Below are positions 57,852-64,000 of a stretch of 64,000 nucleotides of DNA, in pieces. The DNA lies in the NCBI GenBank assembly GCA_028289345.1, contig JANQQL010000036.1, positions 1 to 64,000 on the forward strand, written 5' to 3'. Each line of letters begins with the position of its first letter. Position 1 is the stretch's first letter. The notes under the pieces were generated by a model, which saw nothing but the letters and a program-made list of their open reading frames with translations, was not told the origin of the DNA and searched no databases. This stretch comes from Planctomycetota bacterium. Lineage in GTDB: Bacteria; Planctomycetota; B15-G4; SIAN01. Position numbers and translations under genes: made by a program.

Positions 57852-58630
57852 CAACCCTGCTCCTGGTCCGGGGCGCTGATGTCGAGAGCGGCCACGGTGA
57901 GCCGCAAACGCAACAGGCCGGGGCGGTTGCGGTCGGCCTCCAGAATGGTCGGCGCGGCCATGGACAGGTAAGGCGATTCTCCGCGCCGCGGGCCTTCCAG
58001 AATGCGCTCCAACAATCCCCGCAGCGAGTTCTCGTGTCCCACCACGTCGAATCCGACTCGCAACTCTGAAAGAAATGCCCGGGATTGGGGCCGGCTGCGG
58101 GAAGCTGGCTCGATTTGGATCCCGCGAATCTCTCGGACCTCCGATTCCATCGCCAGCAGCACGACCTGATAAATCACGTTCAAGGCGCGGAGAACTCGTT
58201 GAATCTCGGCGGTGTCCGTGGGCGCTGCATCCTGCAGTCCGAGCTTTTCCGGAACCCCGATGTCCCGACGGCGTGCTTCGTCCACCAATTCCTGCTGCAT
58301 GGTGCGAATGGTCCGCCAGCAGTCGTCTTGCGGATTGGCCGTTCCCGGCGCGATCTCGAACATCGGATCCGGTTGGAAACTCATCTCCTCCCGAAGGGTC
58401 TGCAACCGACTTCGCAATTCGTTGGTTTCGCTTTGCAAGGCAGCCACGTGCCCCGGCTTCACGTTCAGTGATCGGGCCAGCGCCGCGTTGGTGCGGAGGT
58501 TCGCGTGCTGTTGCTCCCTGACCGGAAAGCGGCTGGAAAGAACTCCTCGTCCCACCAGGAGCAGGAGCAAGGCTCCGGTCACCGCCAAGAAGAAACGCTT
58601 GTGTTCTTGCCAAAGGTCGGTGAGGTCCAT
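57851..58630 (-). CDS. PilO/GspM-like inner-membrane assembly protein
   Basis: 259 residues from ATG 58630 (TGATG overlap). A membrane helix at about 11-31 is followed by a coiled coil (about 60-85, LQSETNELRSRLQTLREEM) and an alpha/beta region of about 110 residues (LNVIYQVVLLAMESEVREIR, LRVGFDVVGHENSLRGLLER) with the order of the PilO/GspM ferredoxin-like fold. Such proteins pair with PilN/GspL to align the assembly platform. The call rests on topology and on the gene following the PilM-PilN fusion. Confidence 0.8.
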   Translation of the reverse strand: MDLTDLWQEHKRFFLAVTGALLLLLVGRGVLSSRFPVREQQHANLRTNAALARSLNVKPGHVAALQSETNELRSRLQTLREEMSFQPDPMFEIAPGTANPQDDCWRTIRTMQQELVDEARRRDIGVPEKLGLQDAAPTDTAEIQRVLRALNVIYQVVLLAMESEVREIRGIQIEPASRSRPQSRAFLSELRVGFDVVGHENSLRGLLERILEGPRRGESPYLSMAAPTILEADRNRPGLLRLRLTVAALDISAPDQEQG

Positions 58631-60255
58631 CAAGACTCTCCACTCTTGACGGCGTCTTCGGCGACGAAGTTGAGCTTCAATCGAAACTCGAACTCTTCTC
58701 GTTGGGTTGGCGGTGTGTCGACGAAGCGAGCAGGGTTCTCAAAGGCCAGTCCGCGGCGCATGCCGTCGATGAATCCTCGGTACACCTGGTCCACCCCCCC
58801 TTCGCCGAGGGAACGACCCTTGCCTTCCACCAGCACCACAGGGGTTCGCGCGGCTTTCCCGACCGCGGCACCTTCCATCTCCAACTCGACTCGCTGGATC
58901 CACAACTCGTCCGGGACATTGCGAACCAGCTGGGACAACGTGCGCACGATGCCCTCGCCGGCCGCCTTTCGCTTCTCGAGAGAATCGACCTGTTGAGCAA
59001 GCGCGTCGCGCACCTCGACCAGGGACTCCAGCTTGGCAGCATTGCTCTTGCGTTTTTGCTGCTCCCCTCGCAAGACTCGAGAGTCGCGCGCGGCGCGTTC
59101 GTAGTCGTCCCCCATCCGCAGCCAGGAGTTTCCGAGGAACGCGACGACCACCAAGAACGCCAGCACCGTGTACAGATGTCGCTGGCGGAACTCCTCCCCC
59201 CGGCGCAGAGCGTCGTTCTGCACTTCGACGCTGACCCCGTCATCGGCCACCGCCATGACCGCCAGTCCAGCCGCCACCGTGAGTTCCAAGGTCGAAGCCG
59301 GCCCTTGCATCTCCAAGTCGTATTCTTCGAGGGGGTCGAACACTTCGACCGCCATGCCCAACCCGGCGCTCAGGGACTCGGCCAAACCGGGCATGGCCGC
59401 GGTGCCCCCGGTCAAGTACACCCTTTGCGGCTCCAGGCGATTGAGCTGCACCTGGTTTTTGGCCAGCTGAATCGTGGACTGAATCATTTGGAACAGGCGC
59501 CCAGCGGCACCTTCCAAGGCGTAGGCCACCTTCTCTTGCTGGGGAGATTTGGTCTGGCGCTGCGCCCTCGGTCGCAGGTCTCCCATCTCCCGCTTCAGCG
59601 CCTCTGCCTTGGCGAAAGACACGTTGAAACGTTCCACCAAGGCTTCGGTCAGCACGTTGCCCGCTGTGTTCACCGAGCGAGCGTAAAGCAGTTCGCCGTC
59701 CCGCAAGATCGCCAGGTCGGAACACTGGCGACCGATGTTGGCCACCACCACGTCGCCTTCGACCGCCGGACCGTACATGCGAAACGCGTGATACAAACCC
59801 AGAGCGTTCGGCGTGAAATGCTGCACTCGAACCTTCTGGGACTTCCACGAATCCACGCTTTGACCGAGCCGCTGCTCCCGAGAGAGAGCCAACAACACCG
59901 TGTCGTCTTGACTGAGGTCCGATCCCACCGGTAGCAGATTGAAGTCGCCGCACAAGGTGTCGCCAGACTGGCGGCTGATCTCCTCGATCTCGAAGCCCAT
60001 GATCTTGCGCAGTTGCCAGTCGGGCACCGCCGGCACCTGGTGATAACGAATCACCAAATCCTTGCCGGTGAGTCCCGCGACCGCGCGTCGCTGTTTGATC
60101 GAAGAGGAGGCCAAGGCCTCTTTCATGCCTTGGAACGTGTCGGAGGCCTGCACGGAGACCGCGGCCCGCGGCACCGCCAGCCCGGACTGCATCTCGACTT
60201 CGACGGCTTTGAGGGTTTCGGTGCCCTCGTCGACCCCCAGTCCTCGGGCCGCCAT
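58630..60255 (-). CDS. PilM-PilN fusion (GspL-like assembly protein)
   Basis: 541 residues from ATG 60255 (TGATG overlap); the longer frame upstream lacks similarity. Residues 1-350 are an actin-like PilM domain (MAARGLGVDEGTETLKAVEV, VVVANIGRQCSDLAILRDGE, VYLTGGTAAMPGLAESLSAG). A membrane helix follows at about 361-378 and a PilN-like periplasmic part with coiled coil and ferredoxin-like segment at 380-541 (VPDELWIQRVELEME). Type IV pilus systems keep PilM and PilN separate; a fused arrangement is the architecture of GspL in type II secretion. It links a cytoplasmic motor to the periplasmic platform. Confidence 0.88.
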   Translation of the reverse strand: MAARGLGVDEGTETLKAVEVEMQSGLAVPRAAVSVQASDTFQGMKEALASSSIKQRRAVAGLTGKDLVIRYHQVPAVPDWQLRKIMGFEIEEISRQSGDTLCGDFNLLPVGSDLSQDDTVLLALSREQRLGQSVDSWKSQKVRVQHFTPNALGLYHAFRMYGPAVEGDVVVANIGRQCSDLAILRDGELLYARSVNTAGNVLTEALVERFNVSFAKAEALKREMGDLRPRAQRQTKSPQQEKVAYALEGAAGRLFQMIQSTIQLAKNQVQLNRLEPQRVYLTGGTAAMPGLAESLSAGLGMAVEVFDPLEEYDLEMQGPASTLELTVAAGLAVMAVADDGVSVEVQNDALRRGEEFRQRHLYTVLAFLVVVAFLGNSWLRMGDDYERAARDSRVLRGEQQKRKSNAAKLESLVEVRDALAQQVDSLEKRKAAGEGIVRTLSQLVRNVPDELWIQRVELEMEGAAVGKAARTPVVLVEGKGRSLGEGGVDQVYRGFIDGMRRGLAFENPARFVDTPPTQREEFEFRLKLNFVAEDAVKSGES

Positions 60256-62435
60256 CAGTGGCTCTCCGCCGACGTTGTCGAGGCGGGGCCGTAGGAAGCA
60301 TCGAGTGCCGCCGCAAGATCCCGGGCGGATCCTTCCCGTCCCGGGTTCGCCAAGAAAGTCTCCATCAAGGCACGCACACCGGCGGCCTCGGATTCGGAGC
60401 GTCGATCTCGGAGCTCTCGCGCTCGCGCTTTCCACTGGGCGACTTCGGCCGCAAACTCGTCGAAGCCTTCGACCCCTTCCAACTGATCGAGAAGCGCCTC
60501 ACCCTTGCTCGCGGTCTCCTCCACACGAATCCCGGATTCCAAGAAACTCGCCGCTGTGGCCGCTCGCTCCAGCTCCTCACGCTCGGACTGAATCTCGCGC
60601 AGCATCTCCGCTTCCAGCTCCCGGGCCTGGGTCAACACCCGTTCGCTGTAAGGCAGGCGTTGACGAATCTCTCGCGCAGCGAGGAGTGCCTGCCCCCAGT
60701 GCGAAGCTTCTCGTGCCTTGCGTGCCTCGACCAACAACCGGCCCGCTTCTTCGGACTCCTCCGCAAATCCAGATCGCAAGGTGACCTCCAGAGGAAACTC
60801 GCTCGGCGTCACGAACAAGCGCCAGGCGTCGCCCGCCGGAGTGCCCGACACCTCACAGGGAGATCCGAACACCCATTCGACACGCTCGGCCGAGTGTCCC
60901 AGGATCACGGAACGGACATCCGTGAACTCGAATCGACCCGCACCAAACACCGTCCCGGCTCCGGTCTTTGCCAGCAGTCCCCCTTCTGCCATCGCCGGAT
61001 CGAGCAAAGCGGTCAGTCGAACCGGAGCGAAGTCGGCGTGGGGTGCAGCGCAATCCAACGACATGTCGTGACGAGTGAATTCCAACCAATGACTCCCGAC
61101 CACCGGAGCGTCGCCGGAGTCACTGGCGTCTTGAAAGAATTCGACCAGCTCGGCTCCGTGTTCCAGGAAGAAGCCTCGTCCGCGCCCCTTCCACTGCAAG
61201 TCACCGACGGCGACCGAGTCGTCCTGGGCAGAAGTCGGAACCACGGCAAGGTCATCCACGCGCACGGGCCCCGGCCCTCGCGCAACCAACCCGAGTTCCA
61301 CCTCGCTCATGCCTTCGGGAATGCGAACCACTCCTTCCAAGACTTGCCCAGCTTCGTTGTCGAGAATCTGCTGAACGGCAACATCCTCCAGCTCCACCCC
61401 CGGCCGCTTGTCTCCGGAAAAGCGAACGGTCACGGACAAGAGGCTGCGAGCGGGTGCCGAGGCGGTGGCGGTGATCTTCAACCCTCGCGCACTTCCCCAG
61501 GTCACCGGCTGGCGATGAGCCACGGCCAATCCTCCCCCAGGTTCCGCGCGAAACACCGCGCCGAGCTTGGATGCCTGGGAAACCTTCCAGCCAGGATCGC
61601 CGGGAGAGGACCACAAGGACCGTACGGCCGCCGCGTCCTCGAACGACCAATCCTCCGCCAACAGGTTTCCCGATGGCGCCTCAGGAATCTCAGCAATCGA
61701 CGGGCCGCCGGTCGGCGTTCCTCCCTGGAGGGCGAACCAACCCGCCGCCCCGAGTGACAAAGCGAGAGCCACGAGGACCCAGGGCCCACGAGAGCGGGTG
61801 TTCGACACACCCGTGAGCGACAGTTTGCGAGGCGTCGAATCCTCGGGTTCGTCAGCGCGGTCCTGACGCAGGTCGATGAACTCGAACTCTTGGTCCCCGA
61901 ACCGAATTCGGTCGCCGGGAGTCAGTGCCACCTCCGTGACCGGGCGGTCATCGAGATAGGTGCCGTTGGTACTTCCCAGGTCGCGCACCACGAAGTGCTG
62001 GCCTTCGGCGACGACCTCCAGGTGCATGCCGGACAGCTTGGGGTCGTCCAACGCCACCGTGTTGTTATCGCGGCGCCCCAAAGTCACCCGGGCCTCGGAC
62101 AAGGGCGCGATCTCCCCGGCTCTCCGGCCGGTGATGAACCGCAGGCCGAAATCGGCTTCGGATTCCACGAACACCAGGCGCGCATTGCCGGCACGGATGC
62201 GATCTCCGTCCTTCAGCGCATGCTGTTCGACCCGCTCACCATTGACGAAGGTGCCGTTGGAGGAGCCGAGATCCAGAAGCCGGCACTGCCCGTCTTTGAC
62301 GCGAATCTGGAAGTGTTTGCGGGAGCAGGCGTCGTCGTGAAGAACGAGGTCGGCACCCTCTCGTCCAACGAGGAAGGGGTCAGTGACACGCACGGCTCGC
62401 TCACCGCGAGAGTCCTGGATTCTCAGGCGAGGCAT
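60255..62435 (-). CDS. Two-FHA transmembrane protein, first gene of the pseudopilin operon
   Basis: 726 residues. Two forkhead-associated domains lie on the cytoplasmic side: FHA1 about 18-90 (GRE at 24, SRKH 38-41, SSNGTFVNG 58-66) and FHA2 about 112-185 (GRRDNN 120-125, S135/H138, STNGTYLDD 155-163). Both keep the residues that bind phosphothreonine. A membrane helix at about 218-236 leads to an external region: about 255-410 resembles a carbohydrate-binding jelly-roll (NLLAEDWSFEDAAAVRSLW, AVAHRQPVTWGSARGLKITA), then another beta-rich part and a helical, Glu/Arg-rich C-terminus. It could tie Ser/Thr kinase signals to the pseudopilus. GGGAGTGG precedes the ATG. Confidence 0.88.
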   Translation of the reverse strand: MPRLRIQDSRGERAVRVTDPFLVGREGADLVLHDDACSRKHFQIRVKDGQCRLLDLGSSNGTFVNGERVEQHALKDGDRIRAGNARLVFVESEADFGLRFITGRRAGEIAPLSEARVTLGRRDNNTVALDDPKLSGMHLEVVAEGQHFVVRDLGSTNGTYLDDRPVTEVALTPGDRIRFGDQEFEFIDLRQDRADEPEDSTPRKLSLTGVSNTRSRGPWVLVALALSLGAAGWFALQGGTPTGGPSIAEIPEAPSGNLLAEDWSFEDAAAVRSLWSSPGDPGWKVSQASKLGAVFRAEPGGGLAVAHRQPVTWGSARGLKITATASAPARSLLSVTVRFSGDKRPGVELEDVAVQQILDNEAGQVLEGVVRIPEGMSEVELGLVARGPGPVRVDDLAVVPTSAQDDSVAVGDLQWKGRGRGFFLEHGAELVEFFQDASDSGDAPVVGSHWLEFTRHDMSLDCAAPHADFAPVRLTALLDPAMAEGGLLAKTGAGTVFGAGRFEFTDVRSVILGHSAERVEWVFGSPCEVSGTPAGDAWRLFVTPSEFPLEVTLRSGFAEESEEAGRLLVEARKAREASHWGQALLAAREIRQRLPYSERVLTQARELEAEMLREIQSEREELERAATAASFLESGIRVEETASKGEALLDQLEGVEGFDEFAAEVAQWKARARELRDRRSESEAAGVRALMETFLANPGREGSARDLAAALDASYGPASTTSAESH

Positions 62436-62883
62436 TCCACTCCCATCTGCACGAGGGTTCGCGAAGTCGGGGAAGTGACTTCCCTAGCAGCCCATCCGGA
62501 CCGAGTTCGTTCCACCGCGGCGGAAAGGGTTCGAGAAGCCCGGTTCCCCGGAGGTTTTAGGGGAACACCGCGCGATTTGTAACACAGAATCGAGCGAGAA
62601 CGCACACGACCCGAAGCCCCTCCGCGGAGTCTCTCTGCAATGGACGCAGATCCCGGATCACTAGTGACGTGAAAATCCGGGTGCGGCAGATTCGCGCTCG
62701 CCCGACAGAGGCGCGCGGCTTTCGACGAGGCGACCGCGGGATGGTGTGGCGACCACCCGGAGACCGCGCCGAGCTTCCTCCGCAAGAATCGCCACGAACG
62801 ACAACTCGCCGAACGCGCCCGTGCATGCTGCAAAGCGCGTCCGACGAGTGATCAGCGAAACAGAAGTCGCGGGATCGGACCTG
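62436..62883. other. Intergenic region upstream of the pseudopilin operon
   Basis: About 450 bases between two minus-strand genes. It should contain the promoter of the 12-gene operon. The minus strand has TACAAA near 62580 with TGCGTT 17 bases upstream, a weak candidate. An inverted repeat at 62543-62566 lies downstream of it, in the presumed leader. No gene is supported. Confidence 0.45.
62543..62566. repeat. Inverted repeat in the operon leader
   Basis: GTTCCCC (62543-62549) and GGGGAAC (62560-62566) form a perfect 7-bp stem with a 10-base loop, about 110 bases before the FHA gene. It could be an operator or a leader hairpin; no function can be assigned. Confidence 0.4.
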
Positions 62884-63735
62884 CTAGAGGACACCGGTTT
62901 GGGCCAGAACGACGGCCACCAGACCACCGACCACCAGCACTCCGAGGAACGCCACGATGAGAGAAGTTCGGCGTCCTTGGCGCACCACGTCTTCCAAGCG
63001 CCGACGGTGCTCGTCTTGGGCGCGACGGAATTCCGCGACGAGAGTGTTGTGGGCGCGCTGGGAGCTGTCGGCGAGAGTCCGCACCGATTTGCCAACGGTG
63101 TCCACCGACTCCCCGAGCTTTTCGCCCGCGCGGGACTGGCGGTCGACTTTTCCACCGAGACCATCGATCAACCCAGGAATCCGACCGACGCTCTCGGCGG
63201 TGTCCTTGGTGGACTTGGCCTGACCAGTGAGCGTCGTCCGCACTTCCCGCAACACTTCCAGATTGGTCTTTTGGGTCTCGGCCAGATCGTTCATCAGGCG
63301 CGGGAGCCCATCGAGCTTGCGAGCCAGCTCCAGACCGTGTTTGTTCTGAGACAGGAGCTTGTCATCGATGCGACCGAGTAGATCGGTCAGACTTGCAAGT
63401 CCCTCGCTGACTTTCAGCGAAAGCTCTTCCTGGGGCGCCATCTTGGTGGATTTGACTTCGCGCGCTTCTGGACGACGCTCAAAGCCTTTGTCTTTGGATG
63501 TTTGATCGGGCATGCGCTCCACAGGAACCGCTTTGACTCCCGTTTTGGATCCAGGATCCGTGGACATACTTTCTTTCCCCTCGGGCCCGTCTCCGTTCGA
63601 TGCAGGGCCGGATCCGTTGCCGAAGCCAGCCTTGTCTCGATCGGTCGTTGACCTTCCGCCAGTGACCCGCCCCGCCAGAGCCGAGTCATCTTTCCACCTG
63701 CCAAGAATCCGCGAAATCAGAGATCGTCGGACCAT
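62884..63735 (-). CDS. Tail-anchored coiled-coil protein of unknown function
   Basis: 283 residues from ATG 63735, preceded by GAGGTGAG (GTG 63738 is possible). The first 100 residues are polar and low in complexity. About 105-255 is a continuous helical heptad region (LSLKVSEGLASLTDLLGRID, LMNDLAETQKTNLEVLREVR, LGESVDTVGKSVRTLADSSQ). A single membrane helix ends the protein (about 260-280). The signal-less N-terminus should be cytoplasmic, making it a C-tail-anchored protein. The pattern recalls the helical part of chemoreceptors, but no signalling tip motif is present. Same strand as the pseudopilin operon but separated from it by about 450 bases. Confidence 0.75.
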   Translation of the reverse strand: MVRRSLISRILGRWKDDSALAGRVTGGRSTTDRDKAGFGNGSGPASNGDGPEGKESMSTDPGSKTGVKAVPVERMPDQTSKDKGFERRPEAREVKSTKMAPQEELSLKVSEGLASLTDLLGRIDDKLLSQNKHGLELARKLDGLPRLMNDLAETQKTNLEVLREVRTTLTGQAKSTKDTAESVGRIPGLIDGLGGKVDRQSRAGEKLGESVDTVGKSVRTLADSSQRAHNTLVAEFRRAQDEHRRRLEDVVRQGRRTSLIVAFLGVLVVGGLVAVVLAQTGVL

Positions 63736-64000
63736 CACTCACCTCGAGTTCCTACGAAGCACAAAGCTTCCCAGGGTCATCTGAGCGACGAAGACAGGGA
63801 GACCTCCCCATGAGACTCCCCTTGGAGGCTGGCTAGAAGCTGCCGCTTCGCCAATGTTGCTCCCCCCTTTTTGCGAGCACCAGAAGTCCCCGCGATCCCC
63901 CATCCAGGTGGTTTCGATCACACGTCTCTTCGATCAAACCCTGCTGGATGAAACTAGGCTGGGCAAAGCAACGGCGGGTTCCGCCTTCCATACCGCCACC
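63736..64000. other. Right end of window, no gene recognised
   Basis: About 265 bases. A 60-codon minus-strand frame (63739-63921) has no recognisable domain. The area presumably holds the promoter of the tail-anchored protein gene. Confidence 0.4.

Noticed and set aside
62423..62833. 136-codon minus-strand frame before the FHA gene
   Set aside because: Overlaps the FHA start in another frame, has no domain and would cover the expected promoter.
63739..63921. 60-codon frame at the right end
   Set aside because: No ribosome-binding site or domain.

Overview
The window is a GC-rich bacterial chromosome segment. It most likely belongs to a member of the Planctomycetota outside the best-known genera. 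The main evidence is the 16S rRNA gene on the minus strand: positions 4906-4923 match the planctomycete probe site PLA46 as I remember it, the PLA886 site (4070-4088) carries one mismatch, and the EUB338 site (4618-4635) is a non-standard variant. LysM/L,D-transpeptidase, lipoproteins, parvulin foldases and many secreted TPR or beta-sandwich proteins fit a diderm cell with peptidoglycan. No insertion sequence, phage, CRISPR array or integrase is visible, so this looks like core chromosome with one unusual accessory-like operon.

Layout. 1-4968 (minus): linked rRNA operon 16S - tRNA-Ile(GAT) - tRNA-Ala(TGC) - 23S (23S runs off the window). 5550-7605: NAD(P)H-hydrate epimerase and a LysM L,D-transpeptidase, convergent. 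8038-14555 (plus): a complete, tightly overlapped tryptophan operon trpE-G-D-C-F-B-A. 14585-14808 (minus): a candidate 6S RNA gene with its own promoter and terminator, downstream of pheT. 14891-21865 (minus): pheT, pheS, rplT, rpmI, infC, thrS. infC has a strong Shine-Dalgarno in front of a rare ACG start and an attenuator-like leader. 22016-24868: large secreted protein of unknown function. 25233-27032: aspS. 27274-34749 (minus): complete F-type ATP synthase operon atpZ-I-B-E-F-H-A-G-D-C. 35233-38095 (plus): ECF sigma factor, anti-sigma factor, secreted protein. 38237-41148: coiled-coil lipoprotein, then ndk, TPR lipoprotein, rnpA, yidD. 41105-43177: PpiD/SurA-like membrane foldase.

The most interesting part is 43297-62435 (minus), a 12-gene run in which every one of the 11 gene junctions overlaps. 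It encodes a two-FHA transmembrane protein, a PilM-PilN (GspL-like) fusion, a PilO/GspM-like protein, a TPR/beta-sandwich protein, five pseudopilins (G-, H-, K-, J- and I-like), a zinc-ribbon protein, a parvulin lipoprotein, and ScpB with a histone-H1-like tail. Two pseudopilins are fused to large extracellular modules. The H-like protein carries a LamG-like domain. The K-like protein is 1671 residues long, with LamG-like segments and at least six copies of a recurring IGdEvi-Y / RGxxGT / H motif that also occurs at the end of the J-like protein. No GspE, GspF, GspD or prepilin peptidase gene is present, so the assembly motor and outer-membrane pore must be encoded elsewhere if this is a working secretion or display machine. 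I infer a pseudopilus whose tip complex is itself a large adhesive or carbohydrate-binding surface, with FHA domains hinting at control by Thr/Ser phosphorylation.

The remaining genes are housekeeping: translation factors, aminoacyl-tRNA synthetases, ATP synthesis, tryptophan synthesis, nucleotide metabolism and tRNA processing.
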